A program made the translations under genes and the position numbers. The notes beneath the pieces were generated by a model. The model was not told where the DNA came from. It did no database searches and was given only the letters and a program-made list of their open reading frames with translations. Below, one piece after another: positions 1-7,570 of a DNA stretch of 11,358 bases. The stretch's first letter is position 1. Every line of letters begins with the position of its first letter. Origin of the DNA: an uncultured Bacilli bacterium (GTDB lineage: Bacteria; Bacillota_I; Bacilli_A; RF39; UBA660); the NCBI GenBank assembly GCA_947627805.1, contig CANQXB010000023.1:1-11358 (forward strand), in the 5' to 3' direction.

Positions 1-6
1 TTGTTA

Positions 7-12
7 TATAAT
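7..12 (+). promoter_or_regulatory. -10 element for the SirA-like gene
   Basis: TATAAT lies 17 bases before the chosen ATG at 29. The -35 box would fall outside the window, so only half of the promoter can be seen. The predicted start of transcription (about base 19) coincides with the GGTGA ribosome binding site, the same arrangement as at several other promoters in this window. Confidence 0.45.
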
Positions 13-28
13 GAAGATGGTGATAAAT

Positions 29-445
29 ATGCGTTGTTTTTACATTTTTAAAATAAACCGGGAAATGACTATTTTAACTAAAGAAACTCCATATAATTTA
101 TATAGAACGATTGAGGGATTATACTATTTAGATACTTTTGATATGGGAGCTTCTTTTCAAATATATGATGATTTATTTTCTTCCTTTGATCCTTTATATG
201 TTAATAAAAGAATCTATAATTTATTTAAAAATAATCGTTATTATAATTATATTGAAAAGAAACATATCATTTATAATAAATATAGAGGAGAAGAAAGCAT
301 TTTAAAAGTTTACCCTAGTCATATTATTTTAAAAAGTAATATGATTAATCCCACCTTATTAATTAATTATTTAAATAGTGATAATTTATTTGTCTGTGAT
401 TTTCAAAATAAAGATTATTTTTGGTTAAATGAGTTTGTAAGATAA
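29..445 (+). CDS. SirA/YneE-like protein (putative DnaA-binding replication inhibitor family)
   Basis: A 138-residue soluble protein with no signal peptide or membrane segment. The N-terminus (RCFYIFKIN) and the C-terminal block (residues 119-135, ending VCDFQNKDYFWLNEF) resemble remembered Bacillus subtilis SirA/YneE, which begins with a similar aromatic-rich strand and ends with an MDFNSKRYGWLNP-like block; length (about 148 in B. subtilis) and order agree. In B. subtilis SirA binds domain I of the initiator DnaA and blocks new replication rounds during sporulation. The start is set at 29, not the in-frame ATGs at 11 or 17, because GGTGA at 19-23 sits five bases upstream and TATAAT overlaps base 11. 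It is monocistronic or weakly linked to the next gene, which has its own promoter. The middle region is poorly conserved, so assignment rests on the two ends; a lineage-specific unknown protein is the alternative. Confidence 0.55.
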   Translation: MRCFYIFKINREMTILTKETPYNLYRTIEGLYYLDTFDMGASFQIYDDLFSSFDPLYVNKRIYNLFKNNRYYNYIEKKHIIYNKYRGEESILKVYPSHIILKSNMINPTLLINYLNSDNLFVCDFQNKDYFWLNEFVR

Positions 446-463
446 AGATTTATGTGCTAAAAT
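435..463 (+). promoter_or_regulatory. Promoter for the YgjP-type metallopeptidase gene
   Basis: A -35 box TTGTAA (435-440), a 17-base spacer and TAAAAT (458-463), preceded by TGC (455-457), which makes an extended -10. The -35 lies inside the last codons of the SirA-like gene. Predicted transcription start is about 470, immediately before TGGTGA (471-476). Confidence 0.6.
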
Positions 464-479
464 TAAATAGTGGTGAATA

Positions 480-1112
480 ATGAAGTTTAAGTTAAATGAT
501 TACATTATTAATTATGAAGTAGTAAGAAAAGATAATAAAAATCTTTATTTTCGTTTTGATGAAAATTGTAATTTAATTATTACGGCTCCGAGGTTTATTA
601 GTGATAAAGAAGTGCAAAATTTAATTACAAAAAATTCTAGTGCGATTTTAAAAATGTATGAAGATGCTTTAGAGCGTAGTCAAAGAGAAGAAAAGTTTTG
701 GTATTTAGGAAAAAGTTATGAAGTTAATTTTGATAACCGCGTATCGGAGATAAAAATTGAAGATGATACTATTACTTGTCATGATGAAGAGTCTTTAGAA
801 GATTTTTATAATAAAGAATGTGAAAGAGTATTTAATGAAGAAATTGAAACTTGTAAGAAATGTTTTAATAATTTACCAGAATTTAATTTAAAGATTAGAA
901 GAATGCGGACTCGTTGGGGTGTTTGTAATCCAAGGAAGAATATTATTACTTTAAATAGTGAGCTTTTAAAAAAAGATGTGTCTTTAATCGATTATGTTAT
1001 TGTTCATGAAATGGCGCATTTTTTTGAAGCTAACCATAGTAAGAATTTTTGGCATATTGTAGAAGAAGTAATCCCTGATTATAAAATTAAAAGAAAGAAA
1101 TTAAGATATTAA
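480..1112 (+). CDS. YgjP-like zinc metallopeptidase (M48 / DUF45 family)
   Basis: A 210-residue protein of the YgjP/DUF45 (WLM-like) metallopeptidase family. The zinc site is visible: HEMAH at residues 176-180 supplies two histidines and the catalytic Glu177, and the third ligand is His186 in NHSKNFW (185-191). The family-typical RTRWGVCN block (143-150) precedes it. The N-terminal half is a beta-rich region, also usual for the family, and the length matches. There is no signal peptide or membrane segment, so it is probably cytosolic. Substrates of this family are not well defined; YgjP-like proteins are often grouped with SprT-type proteases, but no DNA-binding zinc ribbon is present. The start is supported by GGTGA at 472-476. 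It has its own promoter overlapping the preceding gene; the next gene begins 42 bases later with another promoter. Fold and catalytic type are secure, cellular role is not. Confidence 0.9.
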   Translation: MKFKLNDYIINYEVVRKDNKNLYFRFDENCNLIITAPRFISDKEVQNLITKNSSAILKMYEDALERSQREEKFWYLGKSYEVNFDNRVSEIKIEDDTITCHDEESLEDFYNKECERVFNEEIETCKKCFNNLPEFNLKIRRMRTRWGVCNPRKNIITLNSELLKKDVSLIDYVIVHEMAHFFEANHSKNFWHIVEEVIPDYKIKRKKLRY

Positions 1113-1128
1113 ATTTTTGGAAAAAATA

Positions 1129-1137
1129 TGTTATATT
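1129..1137 (+). promoter_or_regulatory. Extended -10 promoter for plsC-murF-ddl
   Basis: TGT followed directly by TATATT (1132-1137) makes an extended -10. At 17-base spacing the -35 position reads TTAAAT (1109-1114), a weak match, so recognition would depend on the TGn extension. Predicted start of transcription is about 1144, exactly at the AGGTGG ribosome binding site. Confidence 0.45.
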
Positions 1138-1154
1138 ATTACTAGGTGGTAGTA

Positions 1155-1814
1155 ATGGTTTTAGTTATAATTATTATTCTTATCTGTTTATTTTTAATTT
1201 TTATTATGTTTAAATCTTATCGCCAAAATGAATTTAATATGGTGGGGTATAATATTGGCAAATATTTACTGGGACCAATATTTAAGTTTTATTACCCTTA
1301 TAAAATTATAAATAAATTAGATGTTCCTGCTTCTGGACCCGTTATTTTTTGCTGTAATCATATTCATTTTATGGATCAATTTTTAACGGTTTTAGAATCT
1401 TCAAGACCTATTCATTATTTAGCCAAAAATGAATATTTTTTAAATAGAAAAACGAAATGGTTTTTTGCAGGCACCGGTTGTATTCCAGTTAACCGCAGTA
1501 TTCATGATGAAAATGCTAAAGATAAGGCCAGAGAAGTATTAAATAAAGGTTTATGTTTAGGAATATTTCCCGAAGGGACGAGAAATAAAACTAAGAAAAT
1601 TTTATTACCCTTTAAGTTTGGAGCAGTATCTTTAGCTAAAGAAATGGATGCTTATCTTATACCAATTGCTATTACAGGTCATTATAAATTTAGAACGAAA
1701 GATTTAAAAGTTAACTTTGGGGAGGCTTATAAAATAGAAAGTGTGGATTTAGAAAAAGAAAATAAAATTTTAGAAGCTAAAGTTTTAAGTTTAATAAAAG
1801 AGGCGAAAAAATGA
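1155..1814 (+). CDS. plsC: 1-acyl-sn-glycerol-3-phosphate acyltransferase (PlsC family)
   Basis: Transfers an acyl chain to lysophosphatidic acid to give phosphatidic acid at the inner face of the membrane. In this 219-residue protein, residues 2-19 form a hydrophobic N-terminal membrane anchor. The acyltransferase motifs follow in order: NHIHFMD (68-74, the HX4D catalytic pair His69/Asp74), IPVNR (110-114) and FPEGTR (138-143, glycerol-phosphate binding). The length is normal for bacterial PlsC. The start is placed at ATG 1155 rather than the upstream in-frame GTG at 1146, because AGGTGG (1144-1149) is the ribosome binding site and overlaps that GTG. The stop overlaps the ATG of murF (ATGA), so the two are translationally coupled and phospholipid and wall synthesis share one transcript. 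A related acyltransferase with another acceptor cannot be excluded. Confidence 0.9.
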   Translation: MVLVIIIILICLFLIFIMFKSYRQNEFNMVGYNIGKYLLGPIFKFYYPYKIINKLDVPASGPVIFCCNHIHFMDQFLTVLESSRPIHYLAKNEYFLNRKTKWFFAGTGCIPVNRSIHDENAKDKAREVLNKGLCLGIFPEGTRNKTKKILLPFKFGAVSLAKEMDAYLIPIAITGHYKFRTKDLKVNFGEAYKIESVDLEKENKILEAKVLSLIKEAKK

Positions 1815-3193
1815 AATTATATGTTAAAGATATTTTAAAAAAGATAAAGGGTAACCTTATAGTAGGAGATACGGAATCTTTAATTACTTCCATTAGTATT
1901 GATACAAGAACAATTCAAAAAGGGGAAGTTTATTTAGGAATAAAGGGGCAAAATATTGATGGCAATACTTTATATAAAGAAGCTCTTTTAAAAGGGGCCG
2001 TTGGTTGTATTTTAAGTCATGATACTTTAGTAGATTTAGAATTTTTAAAAAATAAAAAGGTTTTTATTATATTAGTAGATAACCCTCTTTTAGCTTTGCA
2101 AGAAATAGCCAGTTATAAAAGAAGTTTATTAGATATTCCCGTTATTGCTATTACAGGTAGTGTTGGTAAAACAAGTACCAAAGATATGGTATCTAGTGTT
2201 TTAGAAACGCAATATAAAGTTTTAAAAACAGAAGGAAATTTAAATAATCATTTAGGTCTTCCTTTAACCATTATGAAATATACTGATGAAGATATACTTG
2301 TTTTAGAAATGGGTATGAATAATTTAGGTGAAATCAGTCTTTTATCAAAAATTGCTAAACCAACACTTTCTATTATTACGAATATAGGAACTTCCCATAT
2401 TGGTAATTTGGGTTCTCGAGAAAATATTTTAAAAGCTAAATTAGAAATCTTAGATGGAATGAAAGAAAAAGTTTTAATTATTAATAATGATAATGAGCTA
2501 TTAGCGAAAATAAAAATAACGGGTAAATTAATTACTTATGGTATTTTTAATCCTAGTGATTATCAAGCAACTAATTTAAAATATACTGATGATTATGTAA
2601 GTTATAAAATTAATATTTTAGATAAGAACGAAGAAATTAAAGTTAATATTCCTTCGGAAAGTTTTGTTTTAAATAGTTTATGCGCTTTAAGTGTCGGTTT
2701 ATATTATAATTTAGATATGGCTAAAATTAAAAAGGGAATTGCTAAGTTTAAATTAACTAAGGAAAGATTAGAAGTAGAAAAAATAAATAATATTACTTTT
2801 ATCAAAGATTATTATAATGCTAGTTTTGATTCCATGGTTAGTTCTCTTAAATATTTAAAAAATCTTGAAGGACGCAAAATTGCCGTTTTAGGTGATATGT
2901 TAGAATTAGGATCTTTTGCCGAAGAACTTCATGAAAAATTAGGCCAACATATTTATGATAATAAAGTTGATATTTTAATAACCGTGGGGGCATATTCTAA
3001 GTATATGGCAAAGGCTTTATTAAAACTTGGTTTTAATAAAAATAATATTTTCACATATAGTCATAATAGAGAAGCTGCCACAAAACTTTTAAGTCTATTA
3101 AAAGAAGATGATAAAGTTTTAATTAAAGCTTCGCATGGAATGAATTTTAAAGAAATTTATTTCCTAGTAAAGGACGGTTTAAAAAATATTTGA
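1811..3193 (+). CDS. murF: UDP-N-acetylmuramoyl-tripeptide--D-alanyl-D-alanine ligase
   Basis: Uses ATP to join D-Ala-D-Ala to UDP-MurNAc-tripeptide, the last cytoplasmic step in making the peptidoglycan pentapeptide. The 460-residue length is normal. The N-terminal substrate-binding domain carries the Mur-type strand around SIDTRTIQKGEVYLGIKG (29-46). The central ATPase domain has the P-loop GSVGKTS (116-122) and EGNLNNHLGLP (141-151), with the EMGMNN block further on. The C-terminal domain has the DYYNASFDSM signature, corresponding to DxYNANPDSM of MurF. AGAGG at 1799-1803 is the ribosome binding site, seven bases before ATG. It overlaps plsC by four bases and ddl by four bases. The pairing with ddl, which makes its dipeptide substrate, supports MurF over MurE or MurC. 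Confidence 0.95.
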   Translation: MKLYVKDILKKIKGNLIVGDTESLITSISIDTRTIQKGEVYLGIKGQNIDGNTLYKEALLKGAVGCILSHDTLVDLEFLKNKKVFIILVDNPLLALQEIASYKRSLLDIPVIAITGSVGKTSTKDMVSSVLETQYKVLKTEGNLNNHLGLPLTIMKYTDEDILVLEMGMNNLGEISLLSKIAKPTLSIITNIGTSHIGNLGSRENILKAKLEILDGMKEKVLIINNDNELLAKIKITGKLITYGIFNPSDYQATNLKYTDDYVSYKINILDKNEEIKVNIPSESFVLNSLCALSVGLYYNLDMAKIKKGIAKFKLTKERLEVEKINNITFIKDYYNASFDSMVSSLKYLKNLEGRKIAVLGDMLELGSFAEELHEKLGQHIYDNKVDILITVGAYSKYMAKALLKLGFNKNNIFTYSHNREAATKLLSLLKEDDKVLIKASHGMNFKEIYFLVKDGLKNI

Positions 3194-4236
3194 AAATAGC
3201 GATATTCTTTGGGGGAATGAGCAGTGAACATGATGTTTCTATTGCTTCGGGAACTAGTATTATTTCTAATTTAGATAAAGAAAAATACGATATTTACCCC
3301 ATTTATATAAGTAAAGAAGGAAAATATTATAAATATACAAAAGATATTTTAGATATTGCTCCTTTAGAAGTGGGAAGTAAAATAGAAGAATTAGAAGAAA
3401 TTCCAAATCTAATGACTTATTTAGAAAAAATGGATTTATGTTTTCCGGTTCTTCATGGAAAGTATGGGGAAGATGGCAGTATTCAAGGCTTATTTAAATT
3501 GTTAAATAAAAAATATGTGGGGTGTGATATTTTAGCCTCTTCTTTATGTATGGACAAGATAACTACGAAAATGATTTTAGAAAAAGTAGGAATTAAAGTA
3601 ACTCCTTATTTATATATTAAAAAAGATAGCAATAAATATATTTATTATGATTATAATTTTAATTATCATTTATTAAATAAAAGAGAATTTTTAAAATTAG
3701 TTAACCAAAATATTGGTTACCCTTTATTTGTCAAAGCTTCTAATTCTGGTTCCTCGATTGGAGTTTATAAAGTAGAGGGGGAAAACGATTTAATTAAAAT
3801 GGTTGAGGAAGCTAGTCTTTATGATGAAAAAATTTTAATTGAAAAGGCTCTTTTTGGAAGGGAACTAGAATGTGCTATTTTAGGTAATGATGAGGTTATT
3901 ACTAGTCCCGTGGGCGAAATTTTAAGTAGTCAAGAATACTATTCTTATGAATCAAAATATCTAGATAGTAATTCAAAGACTAAACTCGCTTCTTTAAGGC
4001 CTAAGGTTGTTAGAGAAATTCAAAATATGGCGAAAAGAGCCTATCATGCTTGTAGTTGTCAAGGTTTAGCACGCATCGATTTTTTCTATATTCCCGAAAC
4101 TAAAGAAATAATTTTAAATGAAATAAATACGATGCCGGGATTTACTAATATTAGTATGTATCCGAAATTATTTCAAGAATATGGTTATGATTATAAAACT
4201 TTATTAGATAAATTAATTATGTTCGCTTTAAAGTAG
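3190..4236 (+). CDS. ddl: D-alanine--D-alanine ligase
   Basis: An ATP-grasp enzyme making D-Ala-D-Ala, the substrate of MurF encoded just upstream. Visible motifs in the 348 residues: GGMSSEHDVS (8-17), LHGKYGEDGSIQG (88-100), KASNSGSSIG (182-191), SYESKY (252-257), RIDFF (295-299) and NEINTMPGFT (310-319, metal and ligand binding). The Tyr in the SYESKY omega-loop, like YDYEAKY of Ddl, points to D-Ala-D-Ala rather than the D-lactate type found in VanA. The region around 144-172 looks somewhat longer than in B. subtilis Ddl, by recollection. The start is TTG at 3190, overlapping the murF stop as TTGA; the next ATG (3217 region) would remove the first conserved strand. The only purine-rich site (AAAGGA, 3169-3174) is about 15 bases upstream, so translation likely depends on coupling to murF. 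Confidence 0.94.
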   Translation: MKIAIFFGGMSSEHDVSIASGTSIISNLDKEKYDIYPIYISKEGKYYKYTKDILDIAPLEVGSKIEELEEIPNLMTYLEKMDLCFPVLHGKYGEDGSIQGLFKLLNKKYVGCDILASSLCMDKITTKMILEKVGIKVTPYLYIKKDSNKYIYYDYNFNYHLLNKREFLKLVNQNIGYPLFVKASNSGSSIGVYKVEGENDLIKMVEEASLYDEKILIEKALFGRELECAILGNDEVITSPVGEILSSQEYYSYESKYLDSNSKTKLASLRPKVVREIQNMAKRAYHACSCQGLARIDFFYIPETKEIILNEINTMPGFTNISMYPKLFQEYGYDYKTLLDKLIMFALK

Positions 4237-4257
4237 ATAATTTATTTATCTTTTTTT
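4235..4257 (+). terminator. Probable weak intrinsic terminator after ddl
   Basis: AGATAA (4235-4240), a five-base loop and TTATCT (4246-4251) form a six-pair, AT-rich stem running into seven Ts (4251-4257); more T-rich sequence continues to about 4275. The single G-C pair makes the stem weak, so termination may be partial. Its position between the ddl stop and the promoter at 4278 suits an operon boundary. Confidence 0.45.
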
Positions 4258-4277
4258 ATTTTTTTATTCTTTTTATC

Positions 4278-4306
4278 TTGCAGTTTAAAGGTCTCCATGG
4301 TAATAT
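4278..4306 (+). promoter_or_regulatory. Promoter for the surface-glycan operon
   Basis: TTGCAG (4278-4283), a 17-base spacer and TAATAT (4301-4306), preceded by TGG (4298-4300) for an extended -10. Predicted start of transcription is about 4313, giving a leader of about 29 bases before the ATG at 4342. The 105-base gap 4237-4341 holds only this promoter and the terminator before it. Confidence 0.6.
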
Positions 4307-4341
4307 TTTATTAGGTTAAAAGTAGTAAGGATTGAAGTATA

Positions 4342-5382
4342 ATGAAGTTTATCAAAGGAATGGGGAAATTTTTTAGTTTTATTGGTCTTTTTTTAGTTTT
4401 TTTAGTTGTTAGTATATATAGTATTGGCCTTATTTTTTGTTATGGCCCCTCAACTCATGCTCGCAATTTATTTGTGACAACTCTTTTAGAAACTGGGCAA
4501 TTAAAGTTTGCCGTTAAACTTTTTGCTAGTAATAGTTTAGTCCAAGATATTGTGAAAGAAAATAGTATGGCCACCTTCACCGAAGAAGTAGATGAAGATT
4601 TAATAAATACCGAAAGTGAAATTGATAAAAACGGTATTGAACTTATCGAAATCGCGGGTTCAACTTATATGGCCAAGATGATTATTGTAAATGACCCTGC
4701 CCGAGTTAAACTGGCTACTATTTATGATGGTTCTTGGAAAGAATATGGGGTTACTTTAGATAAACTGGTAACTAGTGCCGATGCTTTTGCCGGAGTTAAT
4801 GGGGGTCTTTATTACTCTGATAGTAATAAAGGGGGTCGTCCTTTAGGATTAGTAGTGAAAAATGGGGTTATTGAATATAATAATCCTACCGGAATTAGAG
4901 GAATTCATTTAGTTGGCTTTAATGAAGATAATTTACTTAAGATAATTGATTTAAGTAATAAAAGTGCGAGTGAAGTGGAAGAAATTATTAAAAGTGAAAA
5001 AATTAGAGATGCAGTCGCTTTTCAAGAAGAAGCTAGTGATGCCAATAACCATTTTGTAAAACTAATTATTAATGGCGAAGAAAGAGAAGTTTTGGGTTCT
5101 GGCTCTGGAGCTAATCCTAGGACCGCCATTGGTCAAAGAAGTGATGGAGCCGTTTTATTATTAGTTACGGATGGAAGGGGTGCTAATGGGCATCTCGGAG
5201 CTACTGCTTCCGATTTAATTGAAATAATGAGTGAATATGGTGCCGTTAATGCGGCCAATATCGATGGCGGTTCTTCATCATCTATGTATTATGATGGAAA
5301 ATATGAAATGACTTCGGTTACGTTCTATTATGCTAATTCATCATGGCGACTTCCAACAGGCTTTGTGGTAGAAAAGAGGTAA
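4342..5382 (+). CDS. Membrane-anchored phosphodiester glycosidase (NAGPA domain) protein
   Basis: A 346-residue protein with one N-terminal membrane segment (about 10-33), a linker, and an extracytoplasmic NAGPA domain (about 100-346), the family named after N-acetylglucosamine-1-phosphodiester alpha-N-acetylglucosaminidase and common in bacterial exopolysaccharide or wall proteins. Diagnostic motifs are GVNGG (151-155), NPRTAIGQ (258-265), the TDGR turn (276-279) and NIDGGSSSSM (306-315). The family hydrolyses sugar-phosphodiester bonds; the substrate here is unknown, a teichoic-acid-like polymer or lipid-linked sugar being a guess. AAGGA at 4327-4331 is the likely ribosome binding site, ten bases upstream. 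It is first in an operon with an unknown membrane protein, a glycosyltransferase and a PAP2 phosphatase. The C-terminus ends at the domain end, with no wall anchor. Confidence 0.88.
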   Translation: MKFIKGMGKFFSFIGLFLVFLVVSIYSIGLIFCYGPSTHARNLFVTTLLETGQLKFAVKLFASNSLVQDIVKENSMATFTEEVDEDLINTESEIDKNGIELIEIAGSTYMAKMIIVNDPARVKLATIYDGSWKEYGVTLDKLVTSADAFAGVNGGLYYSDSNKGGRPLGLVVKNGVIEYNNPTGIRGIHLVGFNEDNLLKIIDLSNKSASEVEEIIKSEKIRDAVAFQEEASDANNHFVKLIINGEEREVLGSGSGANPRTAIGQRSDGAVLLLVTDGRGANGHLGATASDLIEIMSEYGAVNAANIDGGSSSSMYYDGKYEMTSVTFYYANSSWRLPTGFVVEKR

Positions 5383-5385
5383 ATT

Positions 5386-6522
5386 ATGCATAAGTTAAAA
5401 AGAAAATGGCAAAGATTAAGCCTTTATAAAAAATCTCTAATCTTATTTACCTTTTTATTAGTTATTTTAACCACTATTTTACTTACTTATGTTTATAATA
5501 GTATGGTTATATATGAGCGAAATTTAGTTGATAATTATATTAATTATTTAGCAACTTCGGGAAAACTCTCCGAAAATGTTTCGGAAGATTTATTTACTAT
5601 TAGTTCTTATGAAAAAGATAAAGCTAAAATTAGTGATGGTTTAAATAAATTATTTAAAAGTTCTTTAAAAACTAAGAAGAATAGTAAAGAAAGTACCGAT
5701 GATATCTTTGCTTATAATTTATATAATGAAGATACTTTAATTGGAACAGTTAAATTAAAAAGTAAAGATACTTATAAAAGAATGGCCATATTAACTATTA
5801 ATGAATGGAATGTTACTGATATAAAGTTATTTTTAGATAAGGGCCTTTATAATTATGAAATAACTGTGCCAGCTAATTATACCGTTTTAGTTAATGGTAA
5901 AACTTTAGGTAATGATGTTTTAACAACTTCGGGAGATGTTCCTTCTTTAGAAAGATTAACCGAATATATTGAAATTGAAAAAAGTAATACTTATAATGTT
6001 AGTAATTTAGTTTATAAACCAGAAATAGTTATTAAAGATGAAAATAATCAAAATGTTAATTATGAAATTAAAGATAATAAAATAGTCATTGCGAAAGAAT
6101 TTAAAACTTATACGACGTTAGAAGAAGCTAAAAGTTATCTTAAAGATGATTTTGATGTTTTAGCTTTAGCAGAAAATTATAGTTTATTTTTAACTGATGA
6201 TTTAAAGGGTAGTTATCATGGTTTTGATAAATTAATGCCTTATTTAATTAAAGATTCTTATATGTATAATATGGCTTATACTTGGGCTCATGGTGTTGAT
6301 ATAACATTTGTTAGTTCCCATTATTTAAAAAATCCCATTTTTACTAATGAGGAAGTTAAGAATATAACCGTTTATAATGATTTAGCTTTTAGTGCCGAAG
6401 TTTATTTAGAAAAGAATATGGTTGTCAGTGGTAAATTAAGACAAGATATAATGCATGATAGATTATATTTTATCTATTATGATGGGGGTTATAAACTAGT
6501 GAATATGGAAGCTATAAAATAG
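5386..6522 (+). CDS. Single-pass membrane protein of unknown function
   Basis: Not recognised. It has 378 residues: a basic N-terminus (KLKRKWQR) and one membrane segment (about 17-38) in signal-anchor orientation, so the bulk is predicted outside the cell. An acidic, Lys- and Ser-rich stretch follows (about 60-105). Around 155-175 a YEITVPANYTVLVNGK block looks like a small beta-sandwich strand pair, of the kind seen in extracellular repeats of TcaA-like wall proteins. The C-terminal part (about 245-378) ends YFIYYDGGYKLVNM, a pattern reminiscent of NTF2-like domains; this is a loose resemblance. The ATG lies three bases after the NAGPA gene stop, with AGAGG at 5375-5379, so it is co-transcribed and probably coupled. 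Context suggests a surface role alongside the glycosidase and glycosyltransferase. No catalytic motif is visible. Confidence 0.8.
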   Translation: MHKLKRKWQRLSLYKKSLILFTFLLVILTTILLTYVYNSMVIYERNLVDNYINYLATSGKLSENVSEDLFTISSYEKDKAKISDGLNKLFKSSLKTKKNSKESTDDIFAYNLYNEDTLIGTVKLKSKDTYKRMAILTINEWNVTDIKLFLDKGLYNYEITVPANYTVLVNGKTLGNDVLTTSGDVPSLERLTEYIEIEKSNTYNVSNLVYKPEIVIKDENNQNVNYEIKDNKIVIAKEFKTYTTLEEAKSYLKDDFDVLALAENYSLFLTDDLKGSYHGFDKLMPYLIKDSYMYNMAYTWAHGVDITFVSSHYLKNPIFTNEEVKNITVYNDLAFSAEVYLEKNMVVSGKLRQDIMHDRLYFIYYDGGYKLVNMEAIK

Positions 6523-6532
6523 AGGTGAAAAG

Positions 6533-7570
6533 ATGAAAGACATTTTTGTGGTGGTGCCAACATTAGATCCAGATGAAAAAATAATGCAAGAATTTATTAA
6601 GGAATTGCATGCTAAATTTTCTCATGTTTTAGTGGTTAATGATGGTAGTCGAAATATTCATGATAAATTTTTTAAAAAATTAGAAAGTGAAGGTATTATT
6701 GTTTTAAAACATTATAAAAATTTAGGCAAAGGAAGAGCTTTAAAAACGGCCTTTAACTATATTTTAAATGAGTACCCTCATATTTTAGGAGTTGTAACTT
6801 GTGATTCTGATGGGCAACATAGTGTGGAAGATATTACTAAAATTGCCGAGGAAACTTTAAAAAATCCCAAAAAGCTTATTTTAGGAGTTCGTAATTTTGC
6901 CCAAGAAAATGTGCCTCCTAAGAGTAAGTTTGGAAATATTATAACGCGAAATATTTTTAAAATCTTTATTGGCCTTAATATTAGTGATACTCAAACAGGT
7001 CTTCGCGGATTAGGTCGGGATTTAATGCTTAGATTTATGGATTTATCGGGAGAAAGATATGAATATGAAACTAATATGTTAATAGCTACTAAAGATGAAA
7101 ATATTGAAATATTAGAAGTTGAAATAGCGACAATTTATTTAAATAGTAATGCTAATAGTCATTTTAATCCTTTACTTGATTCCATTATGATTTATAAATT
7201 ATTTATTAAATATTTCTTAGCTTCTTTTTCATCCTTTTTATTAGATATTGTTTTATTTGGGAGTATTTTAGGAATCTTAAAAATTAATTCCCGGATTTTA
7301 GCGGCCACCATATTAGCGCGAGTAGTTTCTTCCATTTATAATTATTTAATTAATTCTAACTTAATTTTTAAAAATATGAATATAATTACTTTAGTTAAGT
7401 ATTATATACTCGTTGTTATTCAAATGTTTATCAGTGGTTGTTTTGTCACTTATCTATATAGATTACTTAATCTAAATGTTATTTTAATAAAAATAATTGT
7501 GGATTTCTTCTTAATGATTATTAATTTAATTATTCAAAGAGAATTTGTTTTTAAGGATTTGGTTAAATGA
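6533..7570 (+). CDS. GT2 glycosyltransferase fused to a GtrA-like membrane domain
   Basis: A two-domain protein of 345 residues. Residues 1-205 are a family 2 (DPM1/GtrB-like) glycosyltransferase with NDGS (36-39), the GKGRAL block (65-70), the metal-binding DSDGQH (91-96), DTQTGLRG (152-159) and RYEYETNML (175-183). Residues about 222-345 are a GtrA-like domain with four predicted membrane segments (near 225-250, 256-276, 287-307, 315-334) and the R-F-F/R-E-F-V-F-type C-terminal ending (QREFVF, 335-340). Such proteins are known to charge undecaprenyl phosphate with a sugar, and GtrA is thought to help move it across the membrane; fusing both would couple the two steps. A strong AGAGGTGA (6521-6528) overlaps the previous stop. 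The stop overlaps the PAP2 start. Sugar donor and final acceptor cannot be read from sequence. Confidence 0.92.
   Translation: MKDIFVVVPTLDPDEKIMQEFIKELHAKFSHVLVVNDGSRNIHDKFFKKLESEGIIVLKHYKNLGKGRALKTAFNYILNEYPHILGVVTCDSDGQHSVEDITKIAEETLKNPKKLILGVRNFAQENVPPKSKFGNIITRNIFKIFIGLNISDTQTGLRGLGRDLMLRFMDLSGERYEYETNMLIATKDENIEILEVEIATIYLNSNANSHFNPLLDSIMIYKLFIKYFLASFSSFLLDIVLFGSILGILKINSRILAATILARVVSSIYNYLINSNLIFKNMNIITLVKYYILVVIQMFISGCFVTYLYRLLNLNVILIKIIVDFFLMIINLIIQREFVFKDLVK

Noticed and set aside
3190..4236. Vancomycin-resistance type D-Ala-D-Lac or D-Ser ligase
   Set aside because: The omega-loop SYESKY carries the Tyr typical of D-Ala-D-Ala ligases, and no vanH/vanX-like genes are nearby.
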